DNA of 64,000 nucleotides, taken from positions 1 through 64,000 of the forward strand of contig CATKZP010000015.1 in assembly GCA_949841355.1 (NCBI GenBank). Reading direction: 5' to 3'. This DNA comes from an uncultured Oscillospiraceae bacterium (GTDB lineage Bacteria > Bacillota > Clostridia > Oscillospirales > Oscillospiraceae). Below the pieces are notes generated by a model that was not told the origin of the DNA, searched no databases, and saw only the letters and a program-made list of their open reading frames with translations. The first letter of the stretch is position 1. Each line of letters starts with the position of its first letter. Shown here piece by piece: positions 41,705-49,664 of the stretch. The position numbers and the translations under genes are program-made.

Positions 41705-42151
41705 TTACAGTGCTTTGGTGAGGTAAATCATGTCCACCAGCTGCCGCCCGCCCTCAAAGATGGGGTGGTCGTAGTGGTCGGTGAAAAAGTTGGGGATTAC
41801 ATGGGAGCGGACAAAGCCGCATGCCTCGTAGAAGGGGAGGGTGAGGGGGCTGTCCCCGGTGCCCGCCACCAGGCGGGCGTAACGGCCTTGATAGGTCTGG
41901 CACAGAAAGTCCACCATGCGCCGGCCATAGCCCCGGCGCTGGCACGCCGGGGACACCGCCAGGTTTTTCAGCTCCAGCGCGCCGCCCCCCTCGTCCGTAA
42001 CCACGCAGACGGCATGGACGGTTCCGCCGTCCTCCAGGGCGTACATGGTCCCCCGGTCCAGGTAGCGGTCAATCATGTCCTCCTGCTCGTCCCCCAGCAG
42101 CAGCAGGGGGAGGTGGCGCTTTTTATCGGTTTTCACCTCGAAAATATTCAC
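41705..42151 (-). CDS. GNAT-family N-acetyltransferase
   Basis: 148 residues from a GTG start at 42151. The acetyl-CoA loop is RRGYGRRMVDFL, preceded by LELKNLAVSPACQ (beta4) and followed by TLPFYEACGFV. The GTG overlaps the TGA of the truA-end remnant (CTGTGA), which suggests that it was once translationally coupled to truA. Substrate not identifiable. Confidence 0.88.
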   Translation of the reverse strand: MNIFEVKTDKKRHLPLLLLGDEQEDMIDRYLDRGTMYALEDGGTVHAVCVVTDEGGGALELKNLAVSPACQRRGYGRRMVDFLCQTYQGRYARLVAGTGDSPLTLPFYEACGFVRSHVIPNFFTDHYDHPIFEGGRQLVDMIYLTKAL

Positions 42152-42201
42152 AGCACGCCCTCATCATACCAAAGGTTGGTCATATACAGCCCGTCCGGCG
42201 G
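42150..42201 (-). pseudogene. Duplicated 3' end of truA
   Basis: This 52-bp stretch equals the last 52 bp of truA (42306-42357) with five mismatches, and still encodes PPDGLYMTNLWYDEGVL-stop (truA has EDVL). The 98 bp between the two copies hold a hairpin (GCCGGGGCGGAA...TTTCCGCCCGGC). It is the scar of a local tandem duplication. Confidence 0.8.
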
Positions 42202-42304
42202 GATTGAAACAGCCGGGCGGAAATGAATTCCGCCCCGGCTGCGCCGCTGGGCGGCGGCCTGCTGACGCAGGCTTACCGCGCCGCAGAAGCACGGTCCGCA
42301 TGGC

Positions 42305-43060
42305 TTACAGCACATCTTCGTCATACCAGAGGTTGGTCATATACAGCCCGTCCGGCGGCGCGGTAGGCCCGGCCAGGGTGCGGTTGCGGGATTCCAGGAT
42401 GGCGGGGATTTCCGCCGGCTCCAGCTTGCCCTCGGCGGCGTAGATGCAGGTGCCCACCATCGCCCGCACCATGTTATAGAGGAAGCCGTCGGCGCACACC
42501 CGGCAGTCGATGACGTCGCCGCGGCGCTCAATGTCGAAGTAGTGGACGGTGCGCACGGTAGTGCGGGTCTCGGTGCCCACGCTGCGCACGGCGGCAAAGT
42601 CGTGCGTGCCCACAAACTGCGCCGCCGCCCGGGCCATGATTTCCTCGTCCAGCGGCTTGGGGTAGAACCACACCCGGTTAACAAAAAACGGGTCCCGGAT
42701 GCGGGAATTGTAGATTTTGTAGGTGTACTCCTTCTTCCGGCAGGAGCTGATGGCGTTGAAGCCGCCGGGCACCACCGTGGCCTTGAACACCGAGATGTCG
42801 TCGGGCAGGCGGGTGTTCACCGCCAGGGGCAGCCGCTCCACGGGAATGCCGGAGGTGGTGCGGAAGTTGGCTACGTAGACCTGGGCGTGAACCCCGGCGT
42901 CGGTGCGCCCCGCGCCGGTGAGCTTTACCGGGTGGCACACCACCGAGGAGAGGGCCTTTTCCAGCGTCTCCGCCACGGTGACGGCGTTTTTCTGTACCTG
43001 CCAGCCGTGGTAGGCGGTGCCGGTGTAGCTCAGCCGCAGGGCGATATTTCTCTGCTCCAT
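42305..43060 (-). CDS. truA: tRNA pseudouridine synthase A
   Basis: 251 residues with the family landmarks: YTGTAYHGWQVQKNAVTV, catalytic Asp54 in GAGRTDAGVHA, SSCRKKEYTYKI and DGFLYNMVRAMVGT. It isomerises uridines 38-40 in the anticodon arm. It starts 1 bp after ecfT, the usual order ecfA-ecfA-ecfT-truA of Firmicutes, which confirms the operon. AGAG-type SD within ecfT. Confidence 0.95.
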   Translation of the reverse strand: MEQRNIALRLSYTGTAYHGWQVQKNAVTVAETLEKALSSVVCHPVKLTGAGRTDAGVHAQVYVANFRTTSGIPVERLPLAVNTRLPDDISVFKATVVPGGFNAISSCRKKEYTYKIYNSRIRDPFFVNRVWFYPKPLDEEIMARAAAQFVGTHDFAAVRSVGTETRTTVRTVHYFDIERRGDVIDCRVCADGFLYNMVRAMVGTCIYAAEGKLEPAEIPAILESRNRTLAGPTAPPDGLYMTNLWYDEDVL

Positions 43061-43061
43061 A

Positions 43062-43868
43062 TCACAGCCCCCAGCAGCCCAGCACGCCGGCGGCCACCGC
43101 CGCCGCCAGCGCCCCCAGCATGAACAGCACGTCGCCGGGGCGCCAATGCAGCTGCTTCATCCGGGTGCGGCCCTCGCCGCCGTGGTAGCAGCGGCACTCC
43201 ATGGCGGTGGCCAGCTCGTCCGCCCGCCGGAAGGCGGAGATGAACAGCGGTACCAGAAGGGGGATCAGGGCCTTGGCACGCTGGATCAGATTCCCTGAGT
43301 CGAAGTCCGCGCCCCGGGCCCGCTGGGCGGACATGATCTTGTCCGTCTCCTCAATGAGGGTGGGGATGAACCGCAGGGCAATGGACATCATCATGGACAG
43401 CTCGTGGACGGGGACGCGCAGCTTCTTCAGCGGCCCCAGCAGGCTCTCCAGCCCGTCGGTGAGGGCCAGGGGAGAGGTGGTGTAGGTGAGCAGAAAGGTG
43501 CAGGTGATGAGCATGACGATGCGCACCACCATGAAAAACGCGTGGAGGAGGCCCTCCTTGGTGATGGTGAAAATCCAGAAGGAGACCAGCGCCTGGCCGG
43601 GGGTGTAAAAGATGTTGAGCACGGCGGTGAACACCAGAATGAACACCACCGGCTTCAGACCGCGCACCAGGGCGCGGGGCTTGACGGTGGACACCTTCAC
43701 CACCGCCGCCAGGATCAGCAGCAAAAGGGCGTAGCTGACGAACCACTTGCCCAGGAAGAGGGCCACGATGTAGCAGATCATAGCCACCAGCTTGGCCCGG
43801 GGGTCCAGGCGGTGGATGGGAGATTCCCCTGGGAAGTACTGGCCCAGGGTGATATCGCGCAGGGCCAT
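43062..43868 (-). CDS. ecfT: Energy-coupling factor transporter T component
   Basis: 268 residues, six hydrophobic helices, starting LGQYFPGESPIHRLDPRAKL, the conserved EcfT opening. The coupling-helix signatures AQRARGADF and ADELATAMECRCYHGG (usually A-R-G with Arg in both) are present; these contact the two EcfA ATPases. It overlaps ecfA2 by 1 nt. S components that set vitamin specificity are not in the window. Confidence 0.95.
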   Translation of the reverse strand: MALRDITLGQYFPGESPIHRLDPRAKLVAMICYIVALFLGKWFVSYALLLLILAAVVKVSTVKPRALVRGLKPVVFILVFTAVLNIFYTPGQALVSFWIFTITKEGLLHAFFMVVRIVMLITCTFLLTYTTSPLALTDGLESLLGPLKKLRVPVHELSMMMSIALRFIPTLIEETDKIMSAQRARGADFDSGNLIQRAKALIPLLVPLFISAFRRADELATAMECRCYHGGEGRTRMKQLHWRPGDVLFMLGALAAAVAAGVLGCWGL

Positions 43869-44734
43869 CAGTGTTCCTCCCTTCGATGGAGGGCGGCCAG
43901 CACGGCCTCCCGGGCCTGGGGAATGGTGTAGACCGACGCGGGCAGATCCACCCCCATGGACCGCAGGCGGGCGAACACCCGGGTCATGGCGGGCACGCCC
44001 AGGCCCATGGCCTCCAGCTCCTCCCCATGGGTGAACACGCGCTCAGGCGTGCCGGAGAAGGGGATGGCCCCCCGATGGATGACCACCAGGCGGTCCGCCT
44101 CCCGGGCCACCTCCTCCATGGAGTGGGACACCAGGATGATGCAGGCGTTTTTCTCCTGGTGGTAGGTGCGGATATTATCCAGAATCCGGGCGGCGCCGGA
44201 GGGGTCCAGCCCCGCCGTGGGCTCGTCCAGCACCAGCACCTGAGGCTCCATGGCGATGACGCCCGCGATGGCCACCCGGCGCTTCTGCCCCCCGGACAGG
44301 TCGAAGGGGGACTTCTCCAGCACTCCGGGCTCCAGCCCCACGAACCGGGCGGACTGCTTGACGCGGCGGTCCACCTCGTCCCGGTCCAGCCCCATGTTTT
44401 TGGGGCCGAAGGCGATGTCCTGATACACCGTCTCCTCGAAGAGCTGGTACTCCGGGTACTGGAACACCAGCCCCACCTGGCAGCGGACCTGCCGGGTGCG
44501 GTCTTTGGACTCCCAGATGTCGGCGCCGTCGAAGAGCACCTGTCCGGCGGTGGGCTTCAGCAGGCCGTTCAGGTGCTGGATCAGGGTGGATTTTCCCGAT
44601 CCGGTGCGGCCGATCACGGCAAGGTATTCGCCCCGCGAGGCGGAAAAGTCCACGCAGTCCAGGGCGGTGTGCTCAAAGGGTGTGCCCTGGCTGTAGGTGT
44701 GGGTGAGTTGTTTGGTTTCGATGATAGCTCCCAT
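43868..44734 (-). CDS. ecfA2: Energy-coupling factor ATPase EcfA2
   Basis: 288 residues from ATG 44734 (AAGGAG SD). Walker A GRTGSGKST, Q-loop region FQYPEYQLFEETVYQD (typical EcfA2), signature LSGGQKRRVAIAG, Walker B VLVLDEPTAGLDP, H-loop. With EcfA1 it forms the ATPase pair of the ECF module for vitamins and other micronutrients. Separated from ecfA1 by an AT-rich insertion that contains a 58-residue membrane protein gene. Confidence 0.95.
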   Translation of the reverse strand: MGAIIETKQLTHTYSQGTPFEHTALDCVDFSASRGEYLAVIGRTGSGKSTLIQHLNGLLKPTAGQVLFDGADIWESKDRTRQVRCQVGLVFQYPEYQLFEETVYQDIAFGPKNMGLDRDEVDRRVKQSARFVGLEPGVLEKSPFDLSGGQKRRVAIAGVIAMEPQVLVLDEPTAGLDPSGAARILDNIRTYHQEKNACIILVSHSMEEVAREADRLVVIHRGAIPFSGTPERVFTHGEELEAMGLGVPAMTRVFARLRSMGVDLPASVYTIPQAREAVLAALHRREEH

Positions 44735-44780
44735 GTAGAAACTCCTTGAAATGGAGATAATGTGCAAAAATCATAGATTG

Positions 44781-44957
44781 TTATTCATGTTTGTCCTTTT
44801 GGGAGGGAAGGAATGTCATGAAAACTCCGGCAAGTCCTATCAGGACAAAGATAGTGTGCCAGCTCATACTCAAATCAAAAAATGCCTCGTTCCCATAAGT
44901 TAGGGTGAGCAGAATAGCCATCAGAATCAGGGAAATACCTTGGAGTTGACGCTTCAT
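44781..44957 (-). CDS. 58-aa two-TM protein between ecfA1 and ecfA2
   Basis: ATG 44957 to TAA 44781: MKRQLQGISLILMAILLTLT, a short loop with NEAFFDLSMSWH, a second helix TIFVLIGLAGVFMTFL and a charged tail PSQKDKHE. AGAGG lies 10 nt upstream. Two TM helices with positive ends fit a small inner-membrane protein. The codon use is AT-rich, unlike the 60-70 percent GC flanks, so it may have been acquired. Normally ecfA1 and ecfA2 are adjacent. No family recognised. Confidence 0.7.
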   Translation of the reverse strand: MKRQLQGISLILMAILLTLTYGNEAFFDLSMSWHTIFVLIGLAGVFMTFLPSQKDKHE

Positions 44958-44983
44958 ATTTCATGTACCTCTTTTCAATTTGG

Positions 44984-45841
44984 TCATGGCACTATACACA
45001 GCAGTTCTTTCAAAACCCCGGCGCACTCATCCACCGTCAGGGCGGTGAGGGGCACGTCCACCCCGGCCTGCCGCAGCTCGTAGAGCAGGGCCACCGGCTC
45101 GGGCACCTCCAGCCCCAGGGAGCGCAGGCCGTCCACGTTCTGGAACACCAGCTCGGGCTTGTCGTCCGCCACGATATGGCCGTCGTGCATGACGATGAGG
45201 CGGTCCGCCTGGGCGGCCTCGTCCATGTGGTGGGTGATGAGCACCACCGTAATATTCTGCTCCCGGTTGAGCCGCCGGATGGTGTCCAGCACCTCCTTCC
45301 GGCCCACGGGGTCCAGCATAGCGGTGGGCTCGTCCAGCACAATGCACCGGGGCCGCATGGCCAGCACGCCCGCGATGGCCACCCGCTGCTTCTGCCCGCC
45401 GGACAGCAGATGGGGGGCGTGGCGGGCATAGTCGGTCATGCCCACGGCGGCCAGGGCGGCGTCCACCCGCTCCCGGATTTCGGCGGAGGGCACCCCTAGG
45501 TTCTCCGGGCCGAAGGCCACGTCCTCTTCCACCACGCTGGCCACGATCTGGTTGTCCGGGTTCTGGAACACCATGCCCACCCGGCGGCGGATGTCCAGCA
45601 GCTTGTCCTCGTCGCAGCTGTCCATGCCGTCCACCCAGACCTTTCCCCCGGAGGGGAGCAGAATGGCGTTGAAGTGCTTGGCCAGGGTGGACTTGCCCGA
45701 GCCGTTGTGGCCCAGCACCGCCACGAACTCCCCCGGCCGGATGGTCAGCGACACCCCGTCCAGCACCGTAGGGGCCACGCCCTCCTCGGTGGTGTAGCGG
45801 AAGGTGAGATGTTCGGTTCGCAGGATAGGTTGGTCAGACAT
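44984..45841 (-). CDS. ecfA1: Energy-coupling factor ATPase EcfA1
   Basis: 285 residues. Walker A GHNGSGKST, FQNPDNQIVASVVEEDVAFGPEN (typical EcfA1 Q-loop), signature LSGGQKQRVAIAG, Walker B CIVLDEPTAMLDP, H-loop. First ATPase of the ECF operon, 4 bp after the TfoX-C gene. The paired FQNPDNQ / FQYPEYQ sequences of A1 and A2 allow confident assignment of each. Confidence 0.95.
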   Translation of the reverse strand: MSDQPILRTEHLTFRYTTEEGVAPTVLDGVSLTIRPGEFVAVLGHNGSGKSTLAKHFNAILLPSGGKVWVDGMDSCDEDKLLDIRRRVGMVFQNPDNQIVASVVEEDVAFGPENLGVPSAEIRERVDAALAAVGMTDYARHAPHLLSGGQKQRVAIAGVLAMRPRCIVLDEPTAMLDPVGRKEVLDTIRRLNREQNITVVLITHHMDEAAQADRLIVMHDGHIVADDKPELVFQNVDGLRSLGLEVPEPVALLYELRQAGVDVPLTALTVDECAGVLKELLCIVP

Positions 45842-45845
45842 GGCG

Positions 45846-46103
45846 TTACCCCTTTAAACAATCGCTGAATTCTTTCAAATCTTGCTTTACTTCCTTGGAC
45901 AGGCTGTTGAAGTCCACGCCTCGAATCGCGCCTTCCAACGCGTACAGATGCACCAGACAAACCTGAGGATACACCTCTTTCAGCCGAAAAAACGAATGCT
46001 TCGCACCCAATTCCATCAGCGCTTCCGGGGAGTTTACCCCAACGGAAGCCAGCTTTCTTGCCATTTCCTTCCCGATATTTTTCATGGACGTCAATTCCGG
46101 CAT
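45846..46103 (-). CDS. TfoX C-terminal domain protein
   Basis: 85 residues: LTSMKNIGKEMARKLASVGVNSPEALMELGAKHSFFRLKE, the helix-hairpin-helix-like TfoX_C domain found alone in many Firmicutes; in Haemophilus the two-domain TfoX/Sxy controls competence. The TfoX_N half is absent. GGAGGG SD. Codon use is less GC-rich than in its neighbours. Confidence 0.88.
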   Translation of the reverse strand: MPELTSMKNIGKEMARKLASVGVNSPEALMELGAKHSFFRLKEVYPQVCLVHLYALEGAIRGVDFNSLSKEVKQDLKEFSDCLKG

Positions 46104-46135
46104 GCTGATTCCCTCCTAAAAGCACTGCGCCTGCA

Positions 46136-46999
46136 TTACCCGCAGGTCCATCGCCCCGCAGCCCCACAGGGCAAAGCCAGCCCCGTGGCGGTGACGGGCA
46201 GGCCCAGCTCGTCGGACACGGTGCGTCCGCCGAACTTTTCCCCAATGACGGTCTGCAAAATATAGGTGAGCACCGACGGGGACAGCCCCGTGGTGTAGGA
46301 GTTCAAAATCACAAACAGCGGGTCATCGGACAGCACCCCCGCCACCAGCTCCACAAAGGGGTACAGGTTTTCCTCCAGCTTCCACACCTCGCCGGAGGGG
46401 CCTCGGCCATAGGAGGGCGGGTCCATGATGATGGCGTCGTACTTCCGGCCCCGGCGGATCTCCCGCTCCACGAACTTGGCGCAGTCGTCCACAATCCAGC
46501 GGATGGGCCTGTCCTCCAGACCGGAGGATTTGGCGTTGTTCCGGGCCCACTGCACCATACCGCGGGCCGCGTCCACATGGCACACGCTGGCCCCGGCCGC
46601 GGCGCAGGCGATAGAGGCCCCGCCGGTATAGGCAAACAGGTTGAGCACGCTCACCGGCCGGCCGGCGCGTTGAATCTGCTCCCGGGCGAAGTCCCAGTTG
46701 GCCGCCTGCTCGGGGAACACCCCGGTGTGCTTGAAGTTCATCAGCCCCACGTTGAGGGTGAGATCCCTGTAATTCACCTGCCAGTGCTGGGGGACGTTCT
46801 GGTCCCGCCACTGGCCGCCGCCGGTGTTGGACCGGGCGTACCGGGCGTCGGGACGCCGCCAGCCCTTGTGGGTCCGGGGGGTGTTCCAGATGGCCTGGGG
46901 ATCGGGCCGCACCAGCAGCTTGTCCCCCCAGCGCTCCAGCTTCTCGCCCCGACCGCAGTCCAGCAGCTCGTAATCCGCCCAATGTTCAGCGACCCACAT
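46136..46999 (-). CDS. Class I SAM-dependent methyltransferase, RlmI-like
   Basis: 287 residues from ATG 46999 (GGGGGTGGGG-type SD). SAM-binding loop VLNLFAYTGGASIACAAAGA, acidic residue in VCHVDAARGMVQWAR and catalytic-type motif DPPSYGRG, the layout of the 23S rRNA (cytosine/guanine) methyltransferases of the RlmI/RlmK group. The N-terminal PUA domain is reduced. Likely an rRNA-modifying enzyme; the target base is not readable from sequence. Confidence 0.85.
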   Translation of the reverse strand: MWVAEHWADYELLDCGRGEKLERWGDKLLVRPDPQAIWNTPRTHKGWRRPDARYARSNTGGGQWRDQNVPQHWQVNYRDLTLNVGLMNFKHTGVFPEQAANWDFAREQIQRAGRPVSVLNLFAYTGGASIACAAAGASVCHVDAARGMVQWARNNAKSSGLEDRPIRWIVDDCAKFVEREIRRGRKYDAIIMDPPSYGRGPSGEVWKLEENLYPFVELVAGVLSDDPLFVILNSYTTGLSPSVLTYILQTVIGEKFGGRTVSDELGLPVTATGLALPCGAAGRWTCG

Positions 47000-47162
47000 G
47001 GCCCCACCCCCAGAAATGATAATCAAGGTATTATACAACAGGAACGGCGATTAGTCAAACCCCGCGCGGCATAAAAAACCGCCGGGCGTTATCATGACAC
47101 GGCAGGCTCACAGCCGCTCCGGCCCGGTCCGCCGTCCAAACTATGCCCGCGATAATGGAGAC

Positions 47163-47200
47163 AGCGCCGTCTTGATGGCGCTCTGCGGATGTGCTATAAT
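47163..47200 (+). promoter_or_regulatory. Promoter with operator-like inverted repeat
   Basis: TTGATG (47172-47177) -N17- TATAAT (47195-47200). The -35 is overlapped by AGCGCC (47163-47168) / GGCGCT (47177-47182), so a repressor could act there. It drives the unrecognised two-gene module. Confidence 0.7.
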
Positions 47201-47255
47201 ATCCCTGCAATTGGGCGTGCCTGCCCTGCGCTATTTTTGAGTAGGAGGGATTTTT

Positions 47256-47729
47256 ATGACGCATCAAGAGGTGTCCGCCCAGCTGGATATGGAGCTTGAG
47301 AGCTTTTTCCAAGCGCACCCGGAATGCTGCCACCCCTTTCTGATGGATGAACGGCAAACCCTTCTGGATTCCCGCGCCGATGTCTCGTCCCTGGATATGA
47401 ATGCGTTTGCCCTGTTTGACGAGATCCTGTCCTGCCGGATGGGCTTCAACCGGGACGATTCTCAAGAGAACAAAACCCATTACAACGCCGTCTGCCATCA
47501 GATATACCTGTTTTTCACCTCGGACGAATACAGGGAGGAGAAGCTCACCGCCGCCGTGGTGAAGGAAATGGTGATCCCCATGGCGGCGGTAAGCCTCAGC
47601 GAAACCACCCGGCTGGACCCGGTGCTGGCCTGCGCCGCAATCTCCCTGACCTTGAACACGATCCTCAAGATCGGGGTGCGGGCCTGGTGCGAATACTACC
47701 GGAATAAGCACCCGGAGCTGAAGCCATGA
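47256..47729 (+). CDS. Unrecognised protein, first gene of two-gene module
   Basis: 157 residues, soluble, mostly helical, with an acidic N-terminal two thirds and CEYYRNKHPELKP at the end. A hydrophobic stretch (AAVSLSETTRLDPVLACAAISLTLNTILKIGV) could be a buried helix or a weak membrane segment. AGGAGGG SD. It overlaps the next gene at ATGA, so the two products are made together. I find no family for it; it has its own promoter with an operator-like repeat. Confidence 0.75.
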   Translation: MTHQEVSAQLDMELESFFQAHPECCHPFLMDERQTLLDSRADVSSLDMNAFALFDEILSCRMGFNRDDSQENKTHYNAVCHQIYLFFTSDEYREEKLTAAVVKEMVIPMAAVSLSETTRLDPVLACAAISLTLNTILKIGVRAWCEYYRNKHPELKP

Positions 47730-49192
47730 CCACGGGAAATTACGTCTATGATAATTTTGTGCGGATAGACTGCGGGCTGTCCCCCCAAGAGCTGTGGACC
47801 AGCATTGTCCACGAAACCGCCCATTTTACCCTGGCTAAGCAGTCGTCCTACGGTCTGTTCTGCTTCTTCCTCCAGCAGGATATGAAGGCTGGCAACGAGG
47901 AGTGCGAGCCGGTCCTCCGGCTTCTCGACCAGGCCGTTGAGCGCACCAGCGAGTGCTATGCGCGCACGATGGAGCTGCTGCTCGACGCCTCCTTCACCGC
48001 GCTGTCCCCCGGCGAGCGGGCCCGCGTCGTGGAGGAACGGCGTGCGCAGCCTTATTGGAGCCGCTACCGGATGGACCTGCTCGAGCCGCTGCTGCTGAAT
48101 CCCGACAGCGCAAAGGCCCCGGTTTTTCCCCACCTGCTGTTTATTTTGGCGGCGCATGTGGATACGCGGCCCCTTTTTCATAGGGACGTCTCAGACAGCG
48201 CTGCAATCAGAGCCATGATGCTGCAAAATCCCCTGGGGCTTTGCCCTGACCGGAGGCTTCCGGTTCTCATTCAGGCGTTCACCCGGCTGCTGGATACGGC
48301 TGCGCCCGCGCAGATTACGTGCGAACGGGTCATGGAGGAGAGCGGCCTTACGTTTCTGGATTCCGGCAGCCGCCAGAAAACCTTTCTGCGCAAACTGTGG
48401 GAGGAGGGGAAGCTCAGCCCGGGTATCCGAGCGCCTCTGGAGCGCAATCTGGCTGTTTGGGAGTGGGAGGACATCTGTTTTCTTGACCCAAAGGTGGTGT
48501 CCCTGGCGTTCGGTATGTCCATCACCGATGCCGCGATTCCTTACACCCTGCAGCCCCGTTTTTCTCAGCAGGTGCTGGACCTTCCGGCGTTCAAACCCGC
48601 CCGAAACGTGGTGTCCATTATGCTCAATGCCGCTGATTCCGTGCTTCCTCACAGCCAACTCCACGCTGCGCCTTCCCAATGGGCGTGTCCAGCTGTACTC
48701 CAATTTTGGGATACCTGGAATGGAATTCGGTACCAGCCTGCGCTGGTAGAGGACGTCAGGAAGCTGGGGCCTGTGCTGGAGCTGTATCAAGGCGCCCTGT
48801 ATTTTTATCTGGACGACTACAGTTCAATCCGGAAAACCGCGGCGCTGAACGGCATACCCGCCTTTTTTCGGGTGGACCTGCCCTGGAACCAGATGGAGGA
48901 CGAACTGTGCCGGCGGGGCTTTCGCGTCCGGAGCATGCTGCTGCAAAAGTATTCGGAAAGCGTCTTTTTCTGCTTTCGCTTTAACGAGGCTGGAAACGCG
49001 GCCTTTTCCATGCATTTTCATTGGGAGCTCCAAAAAGCGTTTCAGGATTTTTGCGTCGGAAATATTGTGCCGGCGGCGTCCTACGGCAGCTTTGGATGGA
49101 AGCGGTTCCGGGACCTGATAGCGGCGGTCACGGAGGACCAGAACTATGCCGGCCTGTCCTATTCGGATTTTTGCGCCCTGCGTCTGCTCTAA
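47726..49192 (+). CDS. Unrecognised protein with HExxH motif (possible metallopeptidase)
   Basis: 488 residues. SIVHETAHFTLAKQSSYGLF at 27-46 contains HExxH (His29, Glu30, His33), preceded by a beta strand, as in zincin peptidases; a possible third ligand (Glu/His) cannot be fixed by eye. The rest is helical with no signal peptide or TM segment. It is cytoplasmic, coupled to the preceding gene by a 4-nt overlap, and ends 60-70 bp before the palindromes at 49311. Function unknown; a protease acting with or on its partner is one possibility. Confidence 0.75.
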   Translation: MTTGNYVYDNFVRIDCGLSPQELWTSIVHETAHFTLAKQSSYGLFCFFLQQDMKAGNEECEPVLRLLDQAVERTSECYARTMELLLDASFTALSPGERARVVEERRAQPYWSRYRMDLLEPLLLNPDSAKAPVFPHLLFILAAHVDTRPLFHRDVSDSAAIRAMMLQNPLGLCPDRRLPVLIQAFTRLLDTAAPAQITCERVMEESGLTFLDSGSRQKTFLRKLWEEGKLSPGIRAPLERNLAVWEWEDICFLDPKVVSLAFGMSITDAAIPYTLQPRFSQQVLDLPAFKPARNVVSIMLNAADSVLPHSQLHAAPSQWACPAVLQFWDTWNGIRYQPALVEDVRKLGPVLELYQGALYFYLDDYSSIRKTAALNGIPAFFRVDLPWNQMEDELCRRGFRVRSMLLQKYSESVFFCFRFNEAGNAAFSMHFHWELQKAFQDFCVGNIVPAASYGSFGWKRFRDLIAAVTEDQNYAGLSYSDFCALRLL

Positions 49193-49310
49193 GGTTTAGG
49201 ATCACTTGGGACGTAAAACATGGGGTTGAAATAAAGTTTAAGGTGTGATATACTTTAAGTGCCATCCCAGGCGATGGTAATATTTTCTTACATGCGCGCA
49301 AAGTCTATAA

Positions 49311-49350
49311 AAATGGGGGTACCCCCATTTCCCTGCTCCATGGAGCAGGG
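49311..49350. repeat. Two adjoining perfect 20-bp palindromes
   Basis: AAATGGGGGTACCCCCATTT (49311-49330) is followed at once by CCCTGCTCCATGGAGCAGGG (49331-49350); both are perfect. Direct repeats GCGCGCAAAG flank them at 49295-49304 and 49362-49371. They could form a cruciform, a terminator of the upstream module or an operator. They precede riboswitch locus B. Confidence 0.75.
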
Positions 49351-49449
49351 AAGGGCAGTTGAGCGCGCAAAGGGAGGGTATGTGCATGAGGGACGAAAAA
49401 CCTTGGGCCGACCCCGCCGCCGGATACGCCGACAGCGGCGGGGTGACAG

Positions 49450-49531
49450 GGCACCGGCGTTGGCAAACCATTGGAAACAATGGGACGCAAAGCCAGGGGC
49501 TGTTGGGCGATGCCCTATGCTCGACCGGTTG
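49450..49531 (+). promoter_or_regulatory. c-di-GMP-I (GEMM) riboswitch aptamer 1, locus B
   Basis: CACCGGCGTTGGCAAACC, P2 CCATT-GGAAAC-AATGG, GGACGCAAAGCCAGGGGCTG and P3 GGGC-GAT-GCCC, ending CTATGCTCGACCGGTTGC. The core from GGCAAACC to GCAAAGCCA is identical to locus A aptamer 1 over 34 nt. Confidence 0.88.
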
Positions 49532-49621
49532 CATGGCAAACCATGGGAAACCATGGGACTGCAAAACCAGAGGCTAAGGTGCGGTACGGCGTGGTATTGC
49601 GCTATGTTCGTTCGGTTACCG
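49532..49621 (+). promoter_or_regulatory. c-di-GMP-I (GEMM) riboswitch aptamer 2, locus B
   Basis: TGGCAAACC, P2 CCATG-GGAAAC-CATGG, GACTGCAAAACCAGAGGCTAAGG, then P3 and CTATGTTCGTTCGGTTACCGG. As in locus A the second aptamer has GCAAAACCAGAGGCTA instead of GCAAAGCC and ends with the same GTTCGTTCGGTTACCGG strand. Confidence 0.82.
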
Positions 49622-49656
49622 GACCCTTTGCGTCCGCGAATTGCAAAGAAAGGAAG
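49622..49656 (+). promoter_or_regulatory. Predicted expression platform and SD, locus B
   Basis: CTTTGCGTCC (49626-49635) is complementary to GGACGCAAAG in aptamer 1 (49483-49492), or locally to TTGCAAAG just before AAAGGAAG. The string GCAAAGAAAGGAAG is the same as in locus A. Confidence 0.65.
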
Positions 49657-49664
49657 TAATTAGC

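Noticed and set aside
49311-49371. CRISPR repeat or start of an array
   Set aside because: The two palindromes differ from each other and there are no regularly spaced repeats.
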